Shown piece by piece: positions 1-15,741 of a stretch of DNA of 64,000 nt. The position numbers and the translations under genes are program-made. Each line of letters starts with the position of its first letter. Position 1 is the stretch's first letter. A model generated the notes under the pieces. It was not told where the DNA came from, did not search any database, and saw only the letters and a program-made list of their open reading frames with translations. The DNA comes from Plantago major (taxonomy: Eukaryota; Streptophyta; Magnoliopsida; Lamiales; Plantaginaceae): positions 82,666-146,665 of the forward strand of contig JAIFAC010000202.1 in NCBI GenBank assembly GCA_026545765.1, read 5' to 3'.

Positions 1-219
1 TGAATCAACCCAGATAACCTTGAAGATGCGCAATTCATCAATCAATCTCGGACTACCTCATGGGAAGAAACTCGGGTTAACCACATGTTCCTCCTTAATG
101 ATATCTTGAGTGAATCAAAAGCTAATAACTCCGACCGGGATACTCATAAGGAGGAGGAACAAAGGTTAAAAATTCGGGGGCTTATAGAAGATCGCCAAAC
201 CAAGGAACAACCCACCGAT

Positions 220-480
220 ATCTGGACATTGGAAGTGGATGGTTCATCCACTGGAAGAGTGGGAAGCATTGGAATCTATCTTAAAAGCCCTGATGGCGCA
301 TAACTCAACTATGCGATATCCTTGGACTTCAAGGTTACAAACAATGAAGCTGAATATGAAGCACTGTTGGTCGAACTACGTATAGCCAAGTCCCTACAAG
401 TCAGGAAACTCAAAGCTTGCAGTTCACGGTTAGTTGAAGCCCGATTTTACGGTGGTTTTGCATAAAGGCCCTTGATGATC
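220..480 (+). pseudogene. Tat-type (archaeal-like) RNase H domain
   Basis: The plus strand encodes a segment starting LEVDGSSTGRVGSIGIYL and, further on, a TNNEAEYEALL-like stretch. These are the first and second conserved blocks of the plant Tat-lineage extra RNase H (DGSS block; E of NNEAEYEAL). In the family this domain follows reverse transcriptase and precedes integrase, and integrase does follow here. The reading is broken, and it is treated as part of a fossil element. Confidence 0.75.
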
Positions 481-705
481 AAGTATCTTGAGCTATTGAA
501 GCAAGAAGTGAGTGTCTTCGATGAGTTTATCCTGGAAAAAATTGATAGGGAATGGAATGGAATGAAAGAGCGGATACTCTCACAAAGTATGCGTCCTCCA
601 CAGCTGCTTTAGATACAAGGAGAGTCATTCTACTCACAATTACGAACTCATCTGTCATGAGTCCTACTCCAACCATCATGATCCTTTGAGGCAGGAATAA
701 ATTGG

Positions 706-1928
706 ATGACTGATATCTTTAGTTACCTCAAGGACAGATCATTACCTACTGATCCGAAGGAGTCGAGGAGTGTACAGCGCCGAGCAAACAGGTATTTCAT
801 ACTTGGGGAAGATTTGTATAAGAAATCCTTCGCTGGGACACATATGAGATGTTTGGATCCACGAGAAGCGAGGACGGTGCTTGAGGAAATTCATAGTGGA
901 AGCTGCGGAAGTCATTCTGGTGGACGGACTCTCGCTCAAAAGATCATCCGACAAGGTTACTACTAGCCTACCATTGATAAGGATTCCGCGAGCTTCGCCC
1001 GAAATTGCCCTGATTGTCAGTATTATGCGAATGTCCCCATCGTCCGACACACCCTATGATTCCGTCAGTCATAGCATGTCCGTTTGATCAATGGGGCATT
1101 TATATTGTCGGACCTTTTTCAAGAAGCACTCAACAGAAGAAGTTCTTAATTGTAGCTGTGGAATATTTCACCAAATGGGTGGAAGCGGAAGTAGTGGCCA
1201 ACATCACGGAGAGCCGTGTGCGGACCTTCATTTGGAGAAACATAATTTGTCGCTTTGTCTTACCGAGAGTTCTTATCTCGGATAATGGTGCTCAATTTTC
1301 AGGCAACAGACTCACTGAATGGTTGGCCTCTTTCAAGATTGAGCAACGCTTCACATCTGTCGGATATATACTGGCTAATGGACAAGCTGAATCCACGAAC
1401 AAAAGAATTGTTAAGATCCTGGAGAAGCGACTGAGGACTTCTCAGGATAGTTGGGCGGATGACCTGGACGGTGTACTCTGGGCTCACCGCACCACAGCAC
1501 GGACTGCAACTAGGGAGACCCCATTTGCTCTGGTTTATGGCCCGGAAGCAGTCATACCAGTCGAAATTGTTGTCGAAACAATGAGGGTCCAAGAATTCCA
1601 TGATTTCGCTAATCAGGAAGCTCGGACCTATGACCTAGATATGCTAGAACATAAGAGGACCGAGGCATTGGCTAATAACCACAGATACCAAGCAACTGCA
1701 GCCCGGGCCTACAACAAAAATATTCAAGCGAAAGATTTACAAGTCGGAGACCTGGTGCTCCGCAGAGCTAATATCTTGAGCAATGTTGGGAAGCTCAAGC
1801 CTAAATGGGAAGGACCCTACAAGATCGTTGGTGCAAGAGTGAATGGAAGTTACGAATTGGAGGACGAACACGGACACCCACTCAAGCGTACTTGGAATGC
1901 CAGGAACCTTCAAAAGTTTTATGCGTAG
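706..1928 (+). pseudogene. Ty3/gypsy integrase region
   Basis: An HHCC-type zinc-binding segment (HSGSCGSHSGGRTLAQKI, then a GYYWP-like part) is followed by the catalytic core. The core has a QWGIYIVGPF block, a DNGAQFSGN block and downstream GQAESTNKRIVKILEKRL. The carboxy end carries GDLVLRRAN and WEGPYKIVG blocks and stops just after WNARNLQKFYA, which is the usual end of gypsy pol in plants. In the family the enzyme inserts the cDNA copy into the host chromosome. The longest clean open stretch is 1014-1928, where the D and E catalytic blocks are recognisable. The region as a whole is interrupted. Confidence 0.88.
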
Positions 1929-4600
<2,672 letters not shown>

Positions 4601-4619
4601 AATTCAACGGTTACATTAT

Positions 4620-7560
4620 TTCTGCGGGGCATACCCCGGACTTCTCATTGAGGGGGAGGTTGGCTTGGCCCGGCTTCATCAGTTGTAGGCAGATTGGTGG
4701 AGGAAGGATTGAAATTGGAGGCGGCCGCAAGGGATTCAGCAACGGCATCAAAGGAAGCCTTGACGCTCTCGAACAGGTTAAAGTCCGCGTCATGCCTAAC
4801 GATCCGGGAAGGCATGAAATACCAATCCTTCAGATAGTTCATGTTGTCATGGAAAGGCATGAAACATACCTTCCCTATAGCCTCCGGGACAGATTTGGGA
4901 AGAAAAGGTCCGCCGTTGTTGATATCAATTTCACCTTCCTAGGTGACCACCTCTGCGAACTCACACGCAGCCAACCGCTCATCCGGCACAACTTCCACCG
5001 GGATCTCCACTCCACTAGCGTCTGCGGACGGATCCAGTCCTTCCGCCTTCCAATCAAAGTTCGGAGGTACCAACCCCTTAGCTTATGGCGGCGATGGCGG
5101 ATGAAAACCCCTCAGCGAAGAGCATCGGCCTTGTCGCCATGAAGAACTTGAAGAGTCGACTTCATAAAGTCCTTCACGGCTTAGAGGCAGGCCCCGGAGA
5201 TCTTGAGAGCACGTCCTTGGACTCCAGGAACGCCTTCATTGATGAGTCAATGAAGTTCTCTTGCCTTTCCACGTCCGCCTTAACTCGCTCTCAGTTACCC
5301 TTCAGCTTGGTGATGAGCGCGTCCTTCTTCTTCAATTGGGCCTCCGCCTGCTTAACCTTCTCCGCCTCATCCGCGGATGCAGCCAAAGCCTTCTACAGGT
5401 CCTCCTCAATAGTGGCCCGCTCACTGGCCTTCCACTGCATGGCCTTGATCATACATCCGAGCTACAAGAAGTCCGCACAGTTAGAAGTTATATTCCTAAA
5501 ACAAAAGCTGAAACCAAAGAAAGAAAAAAACACACGGAGTTACTTACCCTTTGATGGAGTTCATGTATTTCTCCAACCCTCTCCACCTCAGGAAGTCCGT
5601 TCATATTCCGCATCAAGAGCCGCTTGGTCGGACAACGGCAGGATGGAGGAAAAAAGTTGCCTCTTTGATGCAGGGGAAGCATCCAAGGTTGCGCCCCTCT
5701 TCCTCCCCGAAGCAATAGCATCCCGCATCAACACATCCCGAGGAGGTGCGGATGCAGCAGAACCGTCAGGCCCAGAGATCCTCGGAGCAGCAGTAGTTGG
5801 TGGCTTCGACGCAGTAGTGCTGCGGGTTGCAGGACCTTTGCCCTTGTCAGGCACCTCTAAGATCTGCGGATCCTCACCTGCCTTCTTCGGTAGCGAACAC
5901 GGCTGCATTTTTGGGGTCCGCCATAGGCAGACCTGCGGAAGTGTTAATAATCTTGGCCCTCTGGCCAGTGGCAAGCTCGAGGGCTTGCTGCTCCCTCTGC
6001 TGCTTCTTCTTTTCGCAGAGGGTTGACATGATATATTCGAACCAGTAAGCTGCAAAAGGAATAAACGAAGTCAGATATGGACTTATATACGAATAGCGGA
6101 CAACTACAAAACAAGAAATAACACACGAGTCTCAAGGAATCCTTACAAAATTCGGTCTTTCCCCCGACCTCAACGACGTCAGTCCGCTTTCATCTGACGG
6201 TGACATATCAATCCGTGAAACGGATATGTTGGTGGATCATTTTTCTTGTGGATCTCCGCCACCCACTGAGCCACATTCTTGGGAAGGGGGCTCCAGTCCG
6301 GGATACTTTCCCTTAGAAACTTTGTGGGCAACCCCCACCGCTCCCGTATCCTCGCGGACTCCCCAGGCTTCAAAGCCATCCGCACGAAGACGTACTTTTT
6401 CCACCATTTCAATCCGAGCGAGGAAATGTGATCGAAAATGAAATTATATGATTTCCTATTTACAAAAGTATAAAAAAGGGGATTCCCCGGACTAAAAGTT
6501 ATATTGAAGAGCTGCCTAAAGTTTTCAAAGTTCACAGACAGCCCCTTCTTCGCAAAGCAAATCAAGTTTCCCAAGGACTTGGGAATAACCTGGCTCGGAC
6601 CTATACCGATGTGATTCAAGATGTGCTTGAACTCGGAGGCAATGGGAATCTTCCATCCGTAGGAGAATGCCGCTTCGTGCACACACATGTATCCAGTAGG
6701 ATTGTAAAGGCATGCCGAGCTCGGAACCATGATTTGACGGACTCGAAATTTCCCACATCTCCTCGGAATATCCTCAAGTTTCACCTTGGACGGACAGGTG
6801 GGAAGCAAACCATCCGCGTTCAATTCCCCATACAAGTCCGCGATAACGACAGCAGACGCAGGATGAGGGAATTTAGTCCGCGCCGCCTTAGCCCATGACC
6901 CACAACCAGTGGAGGATTGGGTTGAGCGGGCACCCCTGGGTGCAACACAATTCGGCATCCAGAACGGCCCCGCAGACGAGCAGCTTGAGGGGCTTCCTCC
7001 TCTTCCTCATCATCATCATCCTCTTCTTCTTCTCCATCTCCCTCCTCTTTTTCTCCACCTTCGGGTCTCCCGGACGTACTTGGGTTGGTCGGACCTGTTT
7101 CCGCCAAAACACGGTCCTCCTCACCAGCCTTAAACATCTCTACATCGTTTGCCTCATGACCAGTGTCGCCCTCCTGCTCCATCCGAGGCACACTTCCACC
7201 AACCGATATACCACTACTACCGATGGTCCGAGATTAGAGTCGCACCCTTGTTCTCACAACATTTCCTTGGCTACTCACCGCATCATTCTGAGCAGCAGCA
7301 GTACCACGGACCCCTTGCCTAGCATCTGAATCACCGGACGAGACAACCTCCACAACGTCTGCCTTGTTTACTTCCGCAGGAAATGCATTCTGGAATCTCA
7401 ACTCCGGTTAAATGCAGCGGATGAGGTTACCGCACCAGATTCAGATCCTTAGTTCATTCCATCATCATAATCAAGGACCTCGTGTTGATTCTGACTATCA
7501 CTCTCGGACATCATAGGGTACAAGGAAACGGATTAGCAAACGACATGGTGGTCGTCTGAG
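4620..7560 (-). pseudogene. Antisense extra ORF of the Tat element (putative gypsy-type transposon domain)
   Basis: On the minus strand an acidic amino-terminal stretch (about 7191-6960, rich in E and D) leads into a 259-codon open stretch (6958-6179). The latter carries blocks such as GYMCVHEAAFSYGWKIP, IGIGPSQVIPKSLGNL and WWKKYVFVRM. This pattern fits the plant family Pfam calls putative gypsy-type transposon (Transposase_28), recognised by eye only. Intron-like signals near 6143 and 6053 lead to further open stretches (6055-5588 and below 5100) rich in S, P, K and A. Its place between pol and the 3' LTR, antisense to pol, matches the extra antisense ORFs known from Tat elements. The product's role is unknown. 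The reading is interrupted. Confidence 0.65.
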
Positions 7561-8726
7561 AGTTTGTTTATGTATCTTATTAAGTCCCATGATCTGGAAA
7601 AAATCCTACTTTACGGCGAGTTCCTATGGGTCATTTTTTTCTGCCTATTGGCAACTACCTTGGCACGCAAGGTCACGCCACAGGGGATTTCTAGGTGCCA
7701 ATTGGCACTATTATCTTCCATGCAAGGCGCCATAACAGAAAGTTTAACCAGCCTACTGGCGCTATATTCTACCATACATGCCACATTTACAAACAAAATA
7801 TATGAGTCATATCTAGAAATTGATACCATAAGTTCAACTACGGAACGCATGCGATATTAGAGTAACCAAAACTCAACATACGACACATCACTTGGCAAAA
7901 AATACCCTATTTTTACAGCATACGAGCACGGAAATTCCACAAAGTATACATGCATCCGTCGTAGAAGAAACAATACTCGAAATTTCGAGAAAGCCAGATT
8001 TAGTTACTTGATAAAGTAGCTGGAGAAAGGTTGACGGACGACGAAGCCTGGCTAGCTCTCCGACAGTGACTTGCACGGCAAATCTAATTACTCACTAGAA
8101 ACCTTGCTTGCTCGGAAGTTAGTTACTTGCTCAGATTGCTTAAGAGTGTTCTGAATTCAATTTGGCTAAAGTGTGACAATGACAGATCTGGTAATCTATT
8201 TATAGAGGGACAATTGTGGAAGACGAAATGTCACATCTCTTCGCTTTTAACCCCAGCCGTTGATCATTTTAATCCAAAGGTTGCGTCTGTTCACAGTGGG
8301 AGAAAATACATTGTACCCCATTAAATTATCTCGGGATCCTCACTCATGGGCTGGATGGACGACTTATTGGGCCCCTTGGATCACTGTTCATCGGCCCAAG
8401 TAGACCATTTCACATATCCAGCTCAACGGATTGTTTCTTACACATCACTCCTTCACAGGATATTTCTTTAGATCCTAAAACCATACTCAGATCTCAATAC
8501 TCGGATATAAATACATTTTCCTTCTACAGTCCGTGATTTTTTCCTATCCCGGACTGTAGAACGAAGTGGGGGGGGGGGGGGGAGATATATTAATTTCTTG
8601 AAACACGGATACGGATTTTTCTCCCTCACAATTAACGATTCGGACACACTCCTAAACACACTTGTTCCTTTGCTCATAGTTCCACAACTATCTTCTACTA
8701 AGATACTTGGAAACTAGGGGGACATA
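7561..8726 (+). other. Non-coding stretch before the 3' LTR, ending in a polypurine tract
   Basis: No credible coding sequence. A homopolymer G run lies near 8567-8582. The purine-rich AAACTAGGGGGACATA (8711-8726) directly abuts the LTR start and is the likely plus-strand priming tract, which fixes the element's orientation as plus. Confidence 0.6.
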
Positions 8727-9646
8727 TGTTGATACGGATATATGTCCATCCGTTAAGGGCGCCATAGAGCGTGTCCTAGAGCGCATCAAGGCTAAATATC
8801 CAATTCAGTACTTATTCGACCTTGGCTAGTTCGCTCTAAGGAAGGCCTTGGAATTGATCGATGCTTAAGTCAATACACCTCTTCAGCTGGTCCGACCTAG
8901 CAAGGCGCACGACTTCCGAACCTGACAAGAGGTCACATGGTCTCACCAAGTACCACACCTTTGTCGGTCTAGGATGCGAATGGACGAACAAGATAAACTT
9001 CGGATGCCACCTTAACAATAAGACCAAGCGTATACCTGGAACCTCGAAGATACTTAGGCGGCTACTATCTCGGGGTTATTCTTTGAACTACCTACGAACA
9101 GACCAACTCAATAGAGCTCGGATCATTCTAAAAGGTCTCACACGGATCCATCAGTGAAAATAGTACTCTGAGGAGCAAAAGGACCAATTTACCCTCCCAG
9201 GCCCATCTAAAGGTATTGGACTCTCACATACTATTGGGCCATGGGCCAAGGGAGCATAGTTGTCCAAATCCTGAACATACACTTGGCATCATCTTATGGA
9301 CCACTCCATAAGTACATGATAACTATAAATATAGCACAAGGTCTAAAGACCTTAAGGTAAGTCTTAAGTGACAAGTCTTAAGTCATAAGTAATAAGTCAA
9401 CTCTTGTCATAAATTCCCTCATAACTACTACATTGGGAGCTTTCCAACTCTCTCTTGAGTAAAGTCTCTTACCGGATTGACAACTTGCAGTCCGGGTTAC
9501 CTATCTAACCCCCCCCCCCCCCCTCGTAGTCTTTTCAGGTGCCCCGGCTCGGACCAAGTCACCAGGTCGGACTTCAAGTTGGAGGCGGACCTTAGAATAG
9601 GAATTTGTAGTAGTTTAGTTAGTGTTTGAGGCTCAACCCCTCAACA
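8727..9646 (+). repeat. 3' LTR of the Tat element (920 bp)
   Basis: Begins TGTTGA and ends TCAACA, a perfect 6-bp inverted repeat of TG...CA type. A purine-rich tract precedes it, and Helitron coding sequence begins at the next base. A TATA-like CTATAAATATA lies at 9323-9333, where an LTR promoter would be expected. A run of about 14 C lies near 9511. The expected 5-bp target duplication would be CTACC (9647-9651), but the left copy is outside the window. Confidence 0.85.
9323..9333 (+). promoter_or_regulatory. TATA box of the Tat LTR
   Basis: CTATAAATATA in an otherwise mixed-composition LTR, about 310 bp from its end. Such a box in the LTR is standard for transcription of these elements. 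Confidence 0.45.
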
Positions 9647-12432
9647 CTACCTTCGGATCCTACTTAATCATGTTAGAGGACCTACATGCTACAATGACAT
9701 AAAAACTTTTGAAGGAGTTTTGTACACAACTTTTAAAGATGCTTGCTTTGCCAGGGGGTTATTGGATGATGAAAAGGAATACATTCACGCCATTGAGGAA
9801 GCAAGTTTGTGGGGTTCCGCAAATTACCTAAGGTGTCTCTTTTTTACACTATTAGTATCAAAGATTATGGTCAGACCTGAGCATGTGTGGAGAAATACTT
9901 GGAAACATTTATCTGATGATATCCTCTACACACAAAGGCGTAAATCCAACAATCCAGGTTAGTAAATTCCCTTTTCCAGTAAAGTTGGTTTTGACATCCT
10001 GTTTGTTTCAGTCATTCTTTTTTGCTTTCACATTTCATCATGTGAGATATGAAAATGTGTGAAGGAAACAACACCATCTAAACCTGAACCTCACTCTCAC
10101 CATTACTGTTGCTCAGATTGATAATTATTCTTCACGCAGAACATGATCTAAATATTTCTAACTCTACTCTAACAAACTGACAATACCACCATTCTCTTCA
10201 CAAAGTTCATGATCTTAATCTATCTTTCCCTAATCTAACAAACTGGACTCTAACAGCATTCACTGTACTGCTTTTCTAAACTCTCATCTTGGCCTTTTTT
10301 AAACAAATTCATTTCATTTATAAATAAGAGGGTAAAAGCTATCTATTACTGGCCATCATCACAACGATAAACATCAAAGCGGTACAAGAAATCAAACTAT
10401 ATATCACGGTATAAGATTAAGTTAGATTTCTAACACCTAATCAACATGGCACTATCTTCCTACCACGTCGTCATATATGATGGAAGCGTAGCTCCAGAAA
10501 ATCCCGCAACAACACTATCCTATTGAGTTTTTACAATTATTTATATCATTTAATTATTTCTTCAAATTTAATTATTCACGTCAAATTTTAGCATGTCTTA
10601 CTGGATCAATTAATATAGACCTGATTCATTCATAAATTTATTTTACATCAATATTTTTGTTGTGAATCATTTTCAGATTTGCACCTCTCGGAAAACGATT
10701 TGCAAACCTTTGTTGCTTGAAATAGAAAATACTTGCATCAAATTGTTATAGTCTTCGAAATTTTAAGTCCATGCCATTTCCAGAAGAATATGTTGTTTCG
10801 GGTATAGGGAACAAGCTTATTGAAGATAAGACTTCATACAACAAGGATGATATGAATGAGTTCTTTATCCAAGACTTACTGATGAGCAGGGAGCTGTATA
10901 TCATCGAATTGTTGATGCCGTAGATAAGGGAAAGGGTGGTTTTTTCTTCTTATATGGGTTTGGAGGCACAGGTAAGACATATATTTAGAAAACATTATGT
11001 TCGAAATTACGTGGGCGAGGGGATATAGTTTTGCTTGTTGCTTCAAGTGGATTTGCTTCTTTATTGCTCCCTAGGGGTAGAACAGCCCACTCTCGATTCA
11101 GTATTCCTATTCAAGTAGACGAGACATCAACTTTGCACTATAATACTTCACGGATGCGAGTTGGCGGAACTTATGCGACATCTAAGCTCATTATTTGGGA
11201 TGAAGCGCCCATGACAAACAAATTTTGCTTTGAAGCCCTAGACAGGAGCTCAAGGGACATAATTGCCTAATGGACGACCATCTTGCGTCCCATTTGGGGG
11301 TTTGGTAGTTGTATTAGGGGGTGATTTCCGTCAAATATTGCCAGTTGTGCCAATGGGGAGTAGGTATGACATTGCACATGCTTCCATTACATCATCTAGA
11401 TTGTGGGAGGTGCAGAGGTTCTTACTTTAACCAAGAATATAAACTTCTGAGTTACTTCTTCAATGTCACAAGCTTTAGTTATGTCTGATTTGTACATTTA
11501 AAAAATAATCATTGTTTAATTTTTTTTCCCTTTCTTCTTATTTGTATATTGATGTAGGCTGGATCATCTCCTTCTGAAGTAAATGAGATGATGGATTTTG
11601 TTGAATGGCTATTGGACATTGGAAATGGGATGGCTGGTGGGGAGAATGATGGTGAAGCATAAATAAAATTGCCGGACGAAATTTTAATACGTGGTGTGAC
11701 AGATCCTATTGCAACAATTGTTGACAGTACCTATCCTTCAATTTTGCAAAATATGTCAGATGAGCGCTTCTTTCAGGATAGAGCAATACTCGCTCCAACA
11801 AATGAGATGGTAGAGAAGATTAATGAGTATGTCCTATCTTTGATTCCTGGTGATGAAGTTGAGTATATGAGTTCAGATAGTATAAGTGTGACGGATGATG
11901 ATGGGGATGAGTATGAGAGTATATATTCAGTTGAGTTCTTGAATACATAAAATGTTCGGGAATACCAAACCACACGCTCAAGTTGAAGGTTGGGTGCATT
12001 GTCATGTTACTTAGGAATATAGACCCAGCTTCACAATTATGCAATGGAACCAGGATGATGATGACAAAGCTTTGGAGACTTATTGTTGAGGCCAAACTTT
12101 TGACAGGAATAAGTGCTGGTCAGAAGGTGTTCATTCCAAGAACTATTATGAGCCCGTCTGACATGACTCAATTCCCGATTAAATTTCAGCGAAGGCAATT
12201 CCCATTGTCGGTCAGCTTTGCTATGACTATAAATAAGAGTCAGGGCCAATCACTTTCAAATGTTGGTCTATATCTTCCTAGACCTGTATTCAGTCATGGA
12301 CAACTCTATGTTGCTATCTCAAGAGTAACTAACAAGAAGGGACTAAAAGTCATCGTATGTAATGAAGATGGTCAAACTTCTTATGCGACGACTACCAATG
12401 TTGTGTACAAGGAGATCTTCAACAAGTTATAA
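9647..12432 (+). mobile_element. Helitron RepHel helicase remnant (carboxy-terminal part)
   Basis: Coding blocks in order: a YLRILLNHVRGPT-like segment from 9648; FKDACFARGLLDD; Walker A GFGGTGKT near 10950-10975; VASSGFASLLLPRGRTAHSRF; Walker B IIWDEAPM near 11190-11215; [11 protein letters not shown] near 11322; LAPTN near 11795; [12 protein letters not shown] near 11980; and finally [19 protein letters not shown] and [10 protein letters not shown], ending FNKL* at 12430. These are the motifs of Pif1-type helicase in plant Helitrons, which copy themselves by rolling-circle replication. The gene is decayed: in-frame stops at 10987-10989, near 11268 and near 11658, plus a frame change near 11950. 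Introns at 9958-10676 and about 11440-11558 are likely. The Rep part and 5' end are absent, cut off by the Tat element. I could not locate the CTRR 3' terminus. Confidence 0.88.
9958..10676 (+). other. Intron in the Helitron helicase gene
   Basis: Helicase reading stops making sense at CAG|GTTAGT and resumes at TTTTCAG|ATTTGCACCTCTCGG, which encodes the conserved LHLSENDLQ block. The 719-bp interval is AT-rich and non-coding, with a loose internal direct repeat (about 10138-10190 and 10205-10260). Confidence 0.65.
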
Positions 12433-13624
12433 GGTAAAAGTGAGATGTTTGAATAGGATTATTGTGTTATAAAGACTTATATTTTACTAAATATAATTTT
12501 TCCTTTTCTTTGCAGATATAGCTTGCACATACAACACTTGGATGCATAAATGTACATTAATCTGTTTTATTTTAGTTAATGTTTACAATATAATTATTTT
12601 ACTTTACCAAAAATACAATCCACTTTCCATCTCTGTATTTCTTAATCATGTTTATGTTTTTCCTTTAAGTACTAAATGATCTCCTAACTATATTGTCATA
12701 TTGATGCATATATATTAAAATCCGACTGAACACTTCAATTGTTTCTGCTTTACTATGCTTTTATTCGATTATGTATTCTTTTTCCAAATATAGGATTACT
12801 AGATAATTACTATCAACATATATTAAGTGCAAATGATACACATATGAATGTTGCAAACATATAATATTAACCACAAATATTGACTTTGCATGATACTTAC
12901 ATTCATTATTTCAATCACAGTATAATAAACCAGTTAAAAAAATGCATTAAGAAATGGAAAAGGCACAGAAGCTCTCAAAATGGAATCATTCTTCTCTTTT
13001 CTTCTTAAATGGGAATCAACTCATCCCTTTTCTTCTCCAGAACCTCTCGAAAGAAGCTAGGAAAATGAGATGCACAGAAGATGGCTCTTTAAACTTTACA
13101 TAAAGAAAGAAAGAATGGAGGAGATTGATTCTCAATAACTTTGACTTGAACCTTTACATAAGAAAGAAACCAACCTTCTATTAAAAAAAAAAGAGCTTAA
13201 TTGCAGATTCAAACCTTTTAATTCCATCCATTATTTCCGTCTTCTATGTGTCGTTACTTGTGAACAGAGTTTAATCCATGGAAACCGAAAAATTATAAAG
13301 TTTCTGCAGTGCTTGGTATGTAAAAAAAATCAGAAAACCTTATGTGAAAACCCTAATGGGAGAATGACTGATCACATAATTTCATAAAGGTGTGATATAG
13401 TGGATCCCTTGATCCGTATGCGCTGGATGCATTTAATTACTTGTTACACGGACCGGATTTGGTCCAATCCGGGTCGGATTCGGACTGGATTTTGAAATTC
13501 GATCCAAATTGGAAATTTGAGTGGATTATTGCAGGTAAACCTAATCGAATCGATATATAGATGTCTAAACTGACTGAATCGGATTGTGGAGCGGATAAAA
13601 AAGCCCCGGAGCTGATGGGTTTAA
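12433..13624. other. AT-rich non-coding DNA after the Helitron helicase
   Basis: No ORF of note. It presumably includes the Helitron's 3' non-coding end, but no hairpin followed by CTRR could be placed with confidence. A GGAT/CCGAAT-rich patch at about 13445-13600 looks like low-complexity repeat DNA. Confidence 0.4.
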
Positions 13625-13930
13625 TTTTCATTTTATGATGGTTATGTGGAGTTATGCAAGGGGAAATTGTAAAGTTTTTCCAAGAGTTCCATATATAGCA
13701 AGTTAGTAAAGGAAGTGAATAGTTCGTTCATTACTCTTATTCCAAAAAAGAGCAACCCGTTGGCATTGGAAGATTTCCGACCAATATCTCTTATCAGATG
13801 TGTTTATAAGATGTTGGCAAACGTGTTGGTGAAGAGACTATCAAAAGTGTTGGATAGAGTGATCTCGGAGAACCAATCGGCATTTGTAGGTGAAAGAAAC
13901 ATTTTGGATGGTGTTGTGATCAGCCATCGC
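13625..13930 (+). mobile_element. LINE reverse-transcriptase fragment
   Basis: About 100 codons matching the first RT blocks of plant L1-like LINEs: NSSFITLIPKKSNP, then DFRPISLIRCVYKMLANVLVKRL, then ISENQSAFVGERNILDGVV. The 60 bp upstream also fit the family (VKFFQEFH) but contain two in-frame stops. Homology ends abruptly near 13930 and no catalytic DD block is present. It belongs to a different LINE copy from the one at 16.4-20.0 kb. Confidence 0.8.
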
Positions 13931-15741
13931 TCATATAAGCTTCTGGCTCACATATTTCAATTCATTTTCGTAAATTATTTAGCTCACGTGCATTCTGATA
14001 ATGATGAACTTATGATATCTTTCTAAGATCAAATTTTCTTCTTCAGCCTCTTAAACTAGCCATTGGGAAGTGATTAATTTATTGACTAAACATAGGTTCT
14101 TTCATGGCGATTCATCTCCTATCAGATAACCTATACGAGGTTGGCGCTCTCCCATAGTCCCATACCATTAGAGGATTGATATATAATTTGAAGAAAATGG
14201 AAGGCAACAGTACCCAAATAAAGAAGAAGTAAATTTAATGTGATTATGAATTGCTTTTTACAGTTTAGAATTCCACTCAACCCGCAATGTTTTCAAAATG
14301 CAAATATTTGGAAACTATTTTCTCCAACAGTGGTGTCAACATTGCACACACCATTTGTGTACAGAGTCAGTTTGGGTATGGATCTCATGCGACCTATATA
14401 CATTTTCAGAAAAAATTTGTAAACTATGAGGACTTAAATCAAACTCATGGGTGAAGTATACACATGTCAAGCAACAACATTGTTGATGAAATGGTAGTTA
14501 GCATTTATTTCTTTATTTATATCCACACATCAATTTATGAAAAGATTCACCAAACTGGCTAGCTTTTTCCTTATTTTCAGTTCGGTGCTTTTTATCCCAT
14601 TCCCTTAAAACAATTTGCTCGTGACTTTTGAAAACGTTACAATAGCATAAATCCCTCTTTCATTCCATGTATTCCACACCCATGCTACCTTTTTTACATC
14701 ATAATATAAAAAACTGTAAAAAAAAAGGGGGGCATTAATTCTATTAACACCATATATATGTTAAAACGTTTTCTTCGATAAGATCAATGACAGCTATATG
14801 AGAAGCTAACAGTAAAATTTTGTGAATAGAAATGAGATAATGATTTCAATATAATATAATTAAAAAGAAAAAGCGGTGAAAGTTTGGTAGATAATACAAA
14901 AGATATAATTAAATGTGATTTAATGCATCCTACTTTTGTAAATTTGTCCTTTCCCAACCGAAGGATTTTAAGAATAAAACTACCACAAGCAGCACTGCTT
15001 CAGTACACTTCTCCTTTTTGTCATAAAAATAAGACTCTTTTCACTTCATATCGTTACTTCAGGTCTTCATTTTATAATCTTCTCTCAGTTGAAATCAAGA
15101 GAACAAAAAATGAGGGGGCAATGTGCTTGTTTCAGGCGTGAATTTGCATGTAAGTTCCCTATCAATTGTTCATTTTGGAATTGTCTTTTGCTCCAAAATG
15201 TGTTGAAAGTTGAATCAATGTGTACTAGATCTCTTTCCTTGTTAAAATTCTAGCTAGGATTCCAAGTATTTGTAAATTGTGGGGATTGTTTTGATCTTTT
15301 GTTACGTTGAGGAAGATCTTGAATATTATATTCCTCATTCGTATCAGTTTACGTTCTATAGATTGAATAAAAAATTTGTACTTGTTGAATGTGTCTTTAT
15401 TGTGCGCCAGAAACCAAAAAGAAAAAGCATAAATAGAAAAAAAAATATGAAAGCGGTGGATCTTTGTTATATGCACTGCAACTCTGCTTGATGATCTCCA
15501 ATGTATCTCAGTTGTTAAAGATTTGTAAGTTTATTATTTCTGTAAAAATGGAGAGAGGAAATATGATGTCACTGATTGTAATGCTTCTAAAATTGTTTAC
15601 ATGTGACAATTTATAGACTTCTAGATTACTTTTCTCTTCGAAATTATAGATACAGATATGGTCTAAGTTTAGAGAGTTTTACATACATCAAACCTTATCA
15701 TTATGATCTTATTGACATGTTGAACAAATCTAACTATTAAT
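13931..15741. other. Non-coding, AT-rich
   Basis: Only short frames with no recognisable domain. The possible upstream exons of the host gene at 15742 would lie here, but none could be identified. Confidence 0.4.

Noticed and set aside
8567-8582. G/C homopolymer runs (also near 9511, 24869, 26897 and 40482) as a functional signal
   Set aside because: Probably simple slippage or base-calling effects; two of them are just the shared LTR position.
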